From JBBKWJ01 sp037968895 (GTDB lineage: Bacteria; Actinomycetota; Acidimicrobiia; Acidimicrobiales; SZUA-35), in contig JBBKWJ010000237.1 in NCBI GenBank assembly GCA_037968895.1, positions 1 to 28,155 on the forward strand: a stretch of 28,155 bases of DNA, read 5' to 3'. Below the pieces are notes generated by a model. That model did not search any database. It had not been told where the DNA came from and saw nothing but the letters and a program-made list of their open reading frames with translations. The position numbers and the translations under genes are program-made. Position 1 is the stretch's first letter. Every line of letters starts with the position of its first letter. Of the stretch, positions 16,308 to 23,095 are shown piece after piece.

Positions 16308-17189
16308 ATGACGACCATGCCCGTGCAAACTCTTACCCAAACCGACGCCTTCGTTGTTCGTGATCTCGAAGGTGTGCCGGCCGCTGGACTGGCCCGATCG
16401 GCCAGAAAGATCCTCACCAGTTCGGCGAGCGACATGGCCAGAAGTGCCTCGTATACGTTCGGGCTGTACGGCATTCAACGGAGCGGCGCATCAGCGGGGC
16501 TCAACTACGAAGGCGACGACCTCGAAGCTGAGCTTCGCAAGTTCGCGGAAGAGCTTGCCCCGCTTCAAGAATCAGGCGATCTTTCGCTCTACGCCGCCAA
16601 GGGAATCCGCGGCGATCTGATCGGGGAACTCGCCGGGTATCGACACAGCGATTTCAGTCGCTATTCATGCGTTACCGCAGTTGCGGCGGCGGCGTGGCTG
16701 TTCGATGGCAAGCTTGCGGGCAAGCGAATAGCGATCGAGGGCGATCCACCTGAGCTGCTTTCGGAGTTGCTTACCGAGGCTCAGGCCGAAATCGTCGATG
16801 TCCCTGGCGTTGACAAGAAGCCGTGGATGGTCTGGGGCGCCGACGTCGATCTACTTCTCGCCGGATCAAAAGTCGGTGCACTCACCCATCAGGGCGCAGA
16901 ATTCGTCAAGGCACCGAACGTTGTCTGCTGGGGCCCAACTGCGGTCACCACGAAAGCCTTTGCGATTCTTGATCGTCGTGGAGTTCGCATAGTGCCAGGT
17001 TTCCTCGCAGGCGCGGGCGGGCTGCTGCTTGGTGATGTGCACAAGGACTCGATGGCTGACCGCGTCAATGTGGCGCTCGAAGACTCCGCCGCTGAGGACG
17101 AGAGCCTCTTCATCGGGGCCTGCAAGGTGGCCGAGAAGTTCCTCGCCTCCTGGAACGACACCAAGCTGTTCGGCCGTCCGCTGGCGTAA
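16308..17189 (+). CDS. Glutamate/leucine dehydrogenase-like protein with degenerate catalytic and nucleotide motifs
   Basis: A 293-residue protein from ATG 16308; GTG 16260 and ATG 16317 are alternatives and none has a strong ribosome-binding site. The second half follows the C-terminal Rossmann domain of Glu/Leu/Phe/Val dehydrogenases: a VDLLLAGS stretch, then KAPNVVCWGPTAVTTKAFAI, then RGVRIVPGFLAGAGGLL, mirroring the family pattern of an EGAN-PTT segment followed by VVP-LANAGG. However, the expected GxGxxG is replaced by a GDPPELL sequence, and no catalytic KGG motif is found near GASAGLNYEG. The N-terminal domain is also short, since family members usually exceed 350 residues. It may be a specialised or inactive relative. 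It converges on the PLP gene with an 18-bp gap. Confidence 0.6.
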   Translation: MTTMPVQTLTQTDAFVVRDLEGVPAAGLARSARKILTSSASDMARSASYTFGLYGIQRSGASAGLNYEGDDLEAELRKFAEELAPLQESGDLSLYAAKGIRGDLIGELAGYRHSDFSRYSCVTAVAAAAWLFDGKLAGKRIAIEGDPPELLSELLTEAQAEIVDVPGVDKKPWMVWGADVDLLLAGSKVGALTHQGAEFVKAPNVVCWGPTAVTTKAFAILDRRGVRIVPGFLAGAGGLLLGDVHKDSMADRVNVALEDSAAEDESLFIGACKVAEKFLASWNDTKLFGRPLA

Positions 17190-17207
17190 GCGAGTGAGAA
17201 TGTAGCT

Positions 17208-18323
17208 TTACCGCCGTGCACCGGTGACAAGGGCAACGCTGACGGCGTCAGCTGGTCGGCGCCGATCAGCCAGCCAACCAGCCACTGATGCAGCACCGGT
17301 TTCGTCTGGCGCTGGCGTTACCTGGGTCGCCAAAGCAGCTGCGGCCGCGACGAACCCGTCTTCTTCCACCAGGATTGGGTAGCCGCCAGACATGATCTGA
17401 TGAACGGCAACCGTTTTCCAGTCGTAGGTGACGTCGTCGAGGATGCCGTGAGCGACACTCGACGGGGCCTCGGGCCATGGCGTCATTGCCGACTCGTGCT
17501 CGTCGACGAGGGCAGCTGCTGCCGCTCGTGTCATTGGCCCCTTCACGAGATGCGAGATCTTGTTCCACGCTGCGACATAAGGGTGGGCGGCACGCGCCTG
17601 CACTGGGTGAAGCTTCGGAAGCGGGTAGCCGCTGCGAGCAAGGCCGTCCATGGTGGCGGTTGCGAGCGCTCCCCCACCGATCTGGATGTAGAGATCGGTT
17701 GCCGCGATGTGAGCCGCAGTCAGCTGGGCTCCGAGTTCGAGACCGAGCGTGCGGCACCCGTCGATAGATTCTGGGGCGAGAGTGCCCTGCACGGTGAATG
17801 GGCTGGCGCCTGCAGTGATGGCCGCCTGCAGCTTCGACATGCACGGATCGCCCGCTTCGCCACTCTCACGTTCGCACACCTCAACGATTGCATTGAGATG
17901 TTCAAGTCGTTCAAGAACGGCAGGGTTGGCGTCTGTTGGCACAAACACCCGCAATGGTCGGTTGGCCGAACGTGCGACTACGGCGGCGCCAAGGGCTGCG
18001 TTTCCGCACGAGGCGATCGCGAGCTCGGGCGCAGCATGGTTCGGATTGACCCGCTCACTCACGAGCAGATTGATGAGCATTCCGAAAAGGTGTCGTGCCT
18101 TGTGGGACCCGCCAACAGCACCGGTCTCAATCTTGACCGCCAACGTGCGACCGTCAATGGTGACCTGGTCGAGCGGAGTCTGCACGAACGAAACTCCATC
18201 GACCTCAGCGATCGCGGCATTTGCCTCATCGACGAGCCGTACGTATTCCGCGTCACTTACGCCGAGTTCGATCGCACGTTGATAGGTGTCAAGATGTTGG
18301 CGGTACTCGACGAAGGGGTTCAA
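17208..18323 (-). CDS. Fold-type II PLP-dependent enzyme (threonine synthase/dehydratase-like)
   Basis: A 371-residue enzyme of the tryptophan synthase beta superfamily. The likely PLP lysine is Lys75 in GGSHKARH, followed by the phosphate-binding loop SCGNAALGAA (105-114) and the glycine-rich QIGGGALATATMDGL. I chose the TTG at 18323 because it overlaps the upstream gene's stop as TTGA, whereas the longer frame to 18401 would overlap that gene by about 80 bp and gives Arg-rich non-family sequence. The substrate cannot be told from the motifs; beta-elimination, dehydration or beta-replacement on an amino acid are all possible. It is translationally coupled to a second, larger PLP enzyme, suggesting a shared pathway or complex. 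Confidence 0.72.
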   Translation of the reverse strand: MNPFVEYRQHLDTYQRAIELGVSDAEYVRLVDEANAAIAEVDGVSFVQTPLDQVTIDGRTLAVKIETGAVGGSHKARHLFGMLINLLVSERVNPNHAAPELAIASCGNAALGAAVVARSANRPLRVFVPTDANPAVLERLEHLNAIVEVCERESGEAGDPCMSKLQAAITAGASPFTVQGTLAPESIDGCRTLGLELGAQLTAAHIAATDLYIQIGGGALATATMDGLARSGYPLPKLHPVQARAAHPYVAAWNKISHLVKGPMTRAAAAALVDEHESAMTPWPEAPSSVAHGILDDVTYDWKTVAVHQIMSGGYPILVEEDGFVAAAAALATQVTPAPDETGAASVAGWLADRRRPADAVSVALVTGARR

Positions 18324-19834
18324 GCGAGCCCTGTCCGTTCGTTGAAGTCGAGGATGAGTTCGTCCCAAGCGGCTACTGCTGGCACCAGGCCGTCCCACCA
18401 CGACTGTGATCGTCGAGCTTCGAAGGTGTCGATGTCGATGCCGAGTTGCTCAACCCAGGTGAAATAGCCGAGGTTGAAGATTCGATCGCGGCCGCGTTGG
18501 TCGAGCTCGACGAGGGTGTGCACGGTCGGATCTTCTAGGTGCCTGGCGACGACGACGGCCGCGTCAGCCTCGGTGAACGTACCGCCGAAGTCCCGATCGA
18601 TGATTGGTTGGCGACCGCTGTTGTACATCGCGGATCCGTCGGTGGCGACGGTGATCACCATGTCGTTTTCGTCAAGGTTGTGGCGTTTGGCGTAGGCGAT
18701 GGCCGAGAGCATGTTGCAGAACGACGAGTAGCCGAAGTGTTGCATTGAGTCGAGAATTTCCTCGTCGAGTCCGAACTCTTTCGCGAGGTGCGTCCGACCG
18801 ACGTCGGTCTGGAACAGCACGTCGAGTTGGTCGGTCGCTGAGTCGCTGATGGCGGTGATGGCATCAGTGTTTTGCACGTTGTGGATGAGCGGAATGTGCT
18901 TGTCGCCGATTCCCTGGATGTTGTGCTCGCCGAAACCGTTCTCAAGCATTGTCGGACACTCAAGGGCCTCAGCCGCCACGATCTGCGAGCCATACAGCTC
19001 CTTGAGGTGGTCGCCGGCGCCGATCGTGCCCGCCGATCCGGTTGCCGCCACGAAGGCCGCGAGGCGAGTGGTGCCATCGCTGTTGAGGTGTTTGTAGACG
19101 GTGTCGAGCGCGTCGCCAGTTACTTCGCGATGGCCGAGGTAGTTCGCAAACTCGGAGAACTGATTGATGATGACGTTTTCTGGGTCGAGCGCAAGTTGCG
19201 CGCACGCTTCGTAAATCTCGCGGACGTTGCTTTCTGTTCCTGGTGTGCGAATGATGTCGTGCTCAGGATCGAGGCACCACTCGTTGAGCCAGTCGAAGCG
19301 CTCCTGGCTCATCCCTGCAGGCAGCACGGCGACGCCGCGGCAGCCCATGATGCGGCTGATGGCAACGCCGCCTCTGGCGTAGTTGCCGGTGGAAGGCCAG
19401 ATGGCGCGATGCGCCGTTGGGTCAAAGCGGCCAGTCACCAGGCGTGGGACGAGGCAGGTGTAGGCGGCGAGCACCTTGTGGGCGGTGATCATCGGGAAAC
19501 GATCGCCGAACGCAAGCACGATCCGGGCCTTGACGCCGGTGAGCGAGCTAGGAAGCTCGATGTGCTCGGGAACGTCAGTGATCTCGTTGCCGTCGATCTG
19601 GTTGTACCAGTGAACTCGATAGAGATTGTCAGCCTCTGGCTTGCTTCGATCGGTTGCGGCCGCTCGGGCCTTCACCTCTTCCGGAGCTGACTTTGGGTTC
19701 TTGAGTTCGGCGAACGTCGGTAGCCGGATGCCGTTTTCTCGGAACCGGTCGACGGCACGATCTCGGCTTGCTTGATCGAGGACCTTAGTTGCGAGTCCAA
19801 CGTCAGCGGCTTTTGGGCTAGGTGTGTTCGGCAC
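18320..19834 (-). CDS. Fold-type II PLP-dependent protein, cysteine synthase/TrpB-like, unassigned substrate
   Basis: A 504-residue protein from a GTG at 19834 that has GGAGG eight bases upstream; the frame is open to 19951 but lacks a good start there. The PLP lysine is probably Lys120 in ITAHKVLAAY, and the phosphate loop is PSTGNYARGGVA (147-158), matching the S-T/S-G-N hallmark of the superfamily. The Asn-rich NVIINQFSEFANYLGH and the late VATDGSAMYNSGRQP segments are conserved-looking but not diagnostic to me. It resembles entries often labelled 'PLP-dependent protein subunit beta'. It is longer than cysteine synthases because of N- and C-terminal extensions. First gene of a two-gene operon with the coupled PLP gene. 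Confidence 0.75.
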   Translation of the reverse strand: MPNTPSPKAADVGLATKVLDQASRDRAVDRFRENGIRLPTFAELKNPKSAPEEVKARAAATDRSKPEADNLYRVHWYNQIDGNEITDVPEHIELPSSLTGVKARIVLAFGDRFPMITAHKVLAAYTCLVPRLVTGRFDPTAHRAIWPSTGNYARGGVAISRIMGCRGVAVLPAGMSQERFDWLNEWCLDPEHDIIRTPGTESNVREIYEACAQLALDPENVIINQFSEFANYLGHREVTGDALDTVYKHLNSDGTTRLAAFVAATGSAGTIGAGDHLKELYGSQIVAAEALECPTMLENGFGEHNIQGIGDKHIPLIHNVQNTDAITAISDSATDQLDVLFQTDVGRTHLAKEFGLDEEILDSMQHFGYSSFCNMLSAIAYAKRHNLDENDMVITVATDGSAMYNSGRQPIIDRDFGGTFTEADAAVVVARHLEDPTVHTLVELDQRGRDRIFNLGYFTWVEQLGIDIDTFEARRSQSWWDGLVPAVAAWDELILDFNERTGLA

Positions 19835-19995
19835 GGTGCAGACCTCCAGAGCCGGAAGGATATACGCGATCTGGCAACGATTGACAAATCGTTGAATGCC
19901 GTCACTCGTCTCTGGCCGAACGACGGAGTAGCACAATCTGGGGGCGAACATGCGCTAGGTTGCTGGTCAACTTTGGGCGATGCGGGAGCACGACA

Positions 19996-20937
19996 ATGGT
20001 CAAGTACGACAAAGCAACAGTCGATCGGGGTCGCCAGTACGTCGACGACCGCCGGGGCCAGCGTTCTGCGAGAGGCGGCGGCACAGGAATGGGCGGCGGC
20101 GGTGGCCTCCCGATGGGAAAGGTCGGTGGCCTTGGCGGCATCATCGTTCTCCTCATCACTATGTTTCTCGGTGGCGGCTCTCTGATGAGCGGTGGCAGCG
20201 CAACCTCGCTCGACGCCGGTCAAGGCTCACTCGAGTCGGGCAGCGCTGCACCAATCAATCCTGCCGATGACCCAGAAGCCAAGACGGTTGCATTCATGTC
20301 GGCCCTGATGGCAGACACCCAAGAGACCTGGGATGGCCTGTTTGCCGACGCAGGGCGTCAGTATCAAGCCACGAGCATGGTGATCTTCAGCGGGTCGGTT
20401 AACACGGGTTGTGGCAACGCGACGTCCGCTGTCGGTCCGTTCTATTGCCCCGCTCCTGGCGACAACAAGGTCTACATCGATCTTTCGTTCTACAACGAGC
20501 TGTCCCAACGCTTTGGAGCACCCGGCGACTTCGCTCAGGCCTACGTCATTGCCCACGAGGTTGGGCATCACATCCAGTCAATCTCCGGGATCAGCGACAG
20601 CGTCCGTCAAGCTCAGTCACAAGATCCCCAGAACAAGAACTACTACTCCGTCCGCCAAGAGCTCCAGGCCGACTGTTTCGCCGGCGTCTGGGCCCATTCG
20701 GCCAATAATCGCCGCAATCCTGATGGGAGCCGGATCATTCAGATCGGCGACCTCGAAGAAGGACTCGCTGCAGCTGCTGCGGTTGGCGACGATCGGATTC
20801 AGGAACAAGCGGGCGTGACGGTCGATCCGCATCAGTGGACCCATGGTTCTGCAGAGCAGCGCCAGCAGTGGTTCACGATCGGCTTCGATAGCGGCGACCC
20901 CGAGAAGTGCGACACCTTTGGCAACACGACCCCCTAA
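19996..20937 (+). CDS. ypfJ: Membrane-anchored neutral zinc metallopeptidase (YpfJ family)
   Basis: A 313-residue protein of the putative neutral zinc metallopeptidase family. The ATG at 19996 has GGGAG seven bases upstream. After a charged, Gly/Arg-rich cytoplasmic start (KYDKATVDRGRQYVDDRRG), a single transmembrane helix spans about residues 43-61. The zinc-binding motif HEVGHH is at 187-192, followed by the family motifs ELQADCFAGVWAH and a C-terminal QRQQWFTIGFDSGDP. CGNATSAVGPFYCP, with its paired cysteines, is also typical. The catalytic domain should lie outside the membrane. The function of this widespread family remains poorly known. It is divergent from the PLP operon and followed within 6 bp by a perfect 27-bp palindrome. 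Confidence 0.93.
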   Translation: MVKYDKATVDRGRQYVDDRRGQRSARGGGTGMGGGGGLPMGKVGGLGGIIVLLITMFLGGGSLMSGGSATSLDAGQGSLESGSAAPINPADDPEAKTVAFMSALMADTQETWDGLFADAGRQYQATSMVIFSGSVNTGCGNATSAVGPFYCPAPGDNKVYIDLSFYNELSQRFGAPGDFAQAYVIAHEVGHHIQSISGISDSVRQAQSQDPQNKNYYSVRQELQADCFAGVWAHSANNRRNPDGSRIIQIGDLEEGLAAAAAVGDDRIQEQAGVTVDPHQWTHGSAEQRQQWFTIGFDSGDPEKCDTFGNTTP

Positions 20938-20942
20938 CCCAA

Positions 20943-20969
20943 AAGTACACGTACCTGGTACGTGTACTT
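20943..20969. promoter_or_regulatory. Perfect 27-bp palindrome, probable operator
   Basis: AAGTACACGTACC (20943-20955) and its exact reverse complement GGTACGTGTACTT (20957-20969) flank a single central T. A one-base loop cannot form a normal terminator hairpin and no T-tract follows, so a dimeric repressor site (TetR-like geometry) is more likely. It lies between the metallopeptidase stop and the start of the next gene, and its core resembles that of the palindrome at 26820-26848. Confidence 0.6.
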
Positions 20970-20979
20970 ATGGGACGCT

Positions 20980-21546
20980 GTGATCGAGCGACAACCATCG
21001 CCGTTCGACAGGTCTGGCTTCGCGAACTGGCTTCAGAACTCGATGTTTCGCACCAGTCCGCATCGTCGACAGTCGCGCCCCAGGTTGCGAGCCCTCGTTG
21101 GCATGCTCGTTGGGATTGGTCTGCTCGCCCTTGCTGGACAGGCGCTTCAGAATGGTCGGGTTGGTGCAACGACAGCGAGCGTGGCCATCACCGAAGAGGG
21201 GCGTGCGGTCACTGACGACCCCTCGTATGTACCGGCGATCGACTCGTCGCGCATCGAGGCGACGCTACAGACCGGCGAGGCTGAGATTGTGAGCTGCGAG
21301 ATCGACGACGACAATCAGCTATCGATAGCGGTGTCGGTGACACGCACAGACGAGCAGGCATATGACTACACCGAGGTCTTGATCACATACGAGACGGCTG
21401 AACGAGAGGGCAAGCACCTACTCGTGGTTGGTGCAACTGATGGGACTGAGTCCAGAATATTCAGCGGCACCGTGCCCGGCGAGGCGACGACCTTGGTCGG
21501 TGCCTGCAAGGTTGTCTCCGTCGTCGGCTACGTGCCCATCCCGTAA
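20980..21546 (+). CDS. Small membrane-anchored protein, unknown function
   Basis: About 188 residues from GTG 20980 (GGGA four bases upstream); GTG 20962 would lie inside the palindrome, and ATG 21043 is another option. A basic cytoplasmic segment (SPHRRQSRPRLR) precedes one hydrophobic helix, VGMLVGIGLLALAGQAL, giving a type II signal-anchor topology with about 130 residues outside. The outer part has acidic stretches (CEIDDDNQLSIAVSVTRTDE) and a beta-rich pattern with two cysteines that could pair. No known domain is recognised. It ends 3 bp before the stop of the convergent acyltransferase gene. The upstream palindrome suggests repressor control. Confidence 0.6.
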   Translation: MIERQPSPFDRSGFANWLQNSMFRTSPHRRQSRPRLRALVGMLVGIGLLALAGQALQNGRVGATTASVAITEEGRAVTDDPSYVPAIDSSRIEATLQTGEAEIVSCEIDDDNQLSIAVSVTRTDEQAYDYTEVLITYETAEREGKHLLVVGATDGTESRIFSGTVPGEATTLVGACKVVSVVGYVPIP

Positions 21547-21549
21547 GGG

Positions 21550-22152
21550 TCAGCTCGGGGTGAGGTCTTTGACCACACGAGCGGGGCTACCGACGGCGAC
21601 ACAGTTGTCTGGAATATCGGTAGTCACCACTGACCCAGCGCCAATAGCAACATGTTTGCCAATCGTCACGCCTGGAAGAACCACAACGTTGGTTGCCAAC
21701 CATGATCCGGCCCCGATCACGACCGGTTGTTCTGGCATGCTTTGGCGCCCAATCGGCATCGAGAGGTCGTCGAACGCATGGTTCTGGTCGGTCACATACA
21801 CGTTTGGCGCGAAGAACACGTCGTCGCCGATCTCGATGCTGAGATGCGCAACGATGCTTGATCCGCGTCCAATCAAACACCGATCACCGATGACGAGAAT
21901 CTCGTCTGACAGCAGGTCTTGGTCTGGTCCCATTCCGGCCGAAAGTGAGACGTTTGGGCCAATGAGCGTGTTACGCCCAATCTGGATGCCACCCTCGCCG
22001 AAGAGGGCAGCCGGGGGAAAGCAGATCAGGCTCCCGTCACCAAACGCCGCAAACTCTTTCCCGCGTTTCGAGTCGTTCATGATGGTGGCCCGGCGCATGT
22101 ACCAGTCGTAGCCACGTTGGAAGAGATCGGCCCTGGCCGCGCCGAATCTCAC
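21550..22152 (-). CDS. Hexapeptide-repeat acyltransferase (left-handed beta-helix)
   Basis: A 200-residue protein with many imperfect hexapeptide turns: IQIGRNTLIGPNVSLSA, VIGDRCLIGRGSSIVAH, IEIGDDVFFAPNVYV, VVIGAGSWLATNVVVLPG, then VTIGKHVAIGAGSVVTTDIP. The segment VTDQNHAFDD supplies the likely catalytic histidine, and the ending VAVGSPARVVKD is the usual C-terminal coil motif of maltose/galactoside-type O-acetyltransferases. Acetyl-CoA is the expected donor; the acceptor is unknown. Its GTG overlaps the psuG stop as GTGA, indicating translational coupling. Placement behind a nucleoside-degradation gene rather than a polysaccharide cluster is unusual. Confidence 0.88.
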   Translation of the reverse strand: MRFGAARADLFQRGYDWYMRRATIMNDSKRGKEFAAFGDGSLICFPPAALFGEGGIQIGRNTLIGPNVSLSAGMGPDQDLLSDEILVIGDRCLIGRGSSIVAHLSIEIGDDVFFAPNVYVTDQNHAFDDLSMPIGRQSMPEQPVVIGAGSWLATNVVVLPGVTIGKHVAIGAGSVVTTDIPDNCVAVGSPARVVKDLTPS

Positions 22153-23057
22153 TTGGCGAGCGCCACGGCAATCTCGGACCCGACCCGAGCGTTGTTTTCG
22201 GCGAGCGCAAGGTTGGTTGGAATGCTTCGCCCATCCGTCGCCTCGGCCAGTTCGCCTAGAACAACAGGCGTGATGCCGTTTCCTGTCACTCCCGATCGCT
22301 TCGCCTCGGCAAGCGCCTTGTCGACCGCAACCTCAAGCTCATCGAGCGGTAAGGCATCGGCTTCAGGAACTGGTGCGACAACGAGAATTCCGCCCCGGCC
22401 AAACGCCCAATGCGCTCGTGCTATAGCCGCGACTTCCTCGGCCGAGTCAACACGATGGGTCACTGGAAGTCCGCTCGATCGGGCATGGAAGGCAGGGAAC
22501 TCATCGCACTTCCACCCCAGCACGGGGACGCTGTCTGACTCGAGTCGCTCCAGAGTTGCCGGTAGGTCAAGGAACACCTTCGCTCCGGCCGAAACCGTAA
22601 TGACCTGGTGACGGGCTAGGGCTTCGAGGTCGGCACTGACGTCGCCTGTCTCGGCCCAGCCCCGATGCACGCCGCCGATCCCCCCGGTTGCAAACACTGG
22701 CAGACCGGCAGCGGCACAGATTTCTAACGAGGCCGACACGGTCGTTGCGCCATAGTGCCATTTCTGACCAATGGCTGCGGAAAGGTCGCGGGCCGCTGCC
22801 TTTTTGGTCGGACCACAGATAATCGCAGCATCTTCACGTTCAACGCCAGCAACCGCAACGCCGTTGAGTACTGCGGTGAGCGCCGGTGTGACCCCATATG
22901 CGTCAGCTGCGTCGAAACAGCGGTCGAGCGCTTCGAGGTTGTGCGGCACGGGCAAGCCGAGTTCTGAAAATATGGTCGACTCGAAGGCAAGAATCGGACG
23001 TCCTTCGGCCTTCGCAGCGGCGACGGCGGAGCTCAGGGTGACCAGTGCTTTATTCAT
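22149..23057 (-). CDS. psuG: Pseudouridine-5'-phosphate glycosidase
   Basis: A 302-residue enzyme from ATG 23057; GTG 23063 and TTG 23078 are alternatives, and none has a clear ribosome-binding site. PsuG breaks the C-C bond of pseudouridine 5'-phosphate to give uracil and ribose 5-phosphate. Family landmarks are present: AFESTIFSELGLPVPHNLE (catalytic Glu), ATTVSASLEICAAAGLPVFATGGIGGVHRG, DVSADLEAL (metal-binding Asp), SAGAKVFLD (Schiff-base Lys) and IPTNLALAENNA (Asn). The pseudouridine kinase partner (psuK) is not adjacent; instead an acyltransferase gene is coupled downstream. It is divergent from the amidase gene, with starts about 40 bp apart, so the promoters must overlap. Confidence 0.95.
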   Translation of the reverse strand: MNKALVTLSSAVAAAKAEGRPILAFESTIFSELGLPVPHNLEALDRCFDAADAYGVTPALTAVLNGVAVAGVEREDAAIICGPTKKAAARDLSAAIGQKWHYGATTVSASLEICAAAGLPVFATGGIGGVHRGWAETGDVSADLEALARHQVITVSAGAKVFLDLPATLERLESDSVPVLGWKCDEFPAFHARSSGLPVTHRVDSAEEVAAIARAHWAFGRGGILVVAPVPEADALPLDELEVAVDKALAEAKRSGVTGNGITPVVLGELAEATDGRSIPTNLALAENNARVGSEIAVALAK

Positions 23058-23095
23058 TTCCACAGCATATGGCAACACGAACTAGGGTCAGTGAC

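Noticed and set aside
17400..18467. 355-codon plus-strand frame opposite the PLP gene
   Set aside because: Antisense shadow of a gene with intact PLP motifs; its Cys/Arg-rich translation resembles no family.
18872..19690. 272-codon plus-strand frame opposite the larger PLP gene
   Set aside because: Antisense to a well-supported enzyme, with no start signal or recognisable motif.
16308..19834. Possible single amino-acid-catabolism cluster joining the GDH-like gene with the PLP pair
   Set aside because: The genes are convergent and cannot share a transcript, and no substrate link is visible; they are reported separately.
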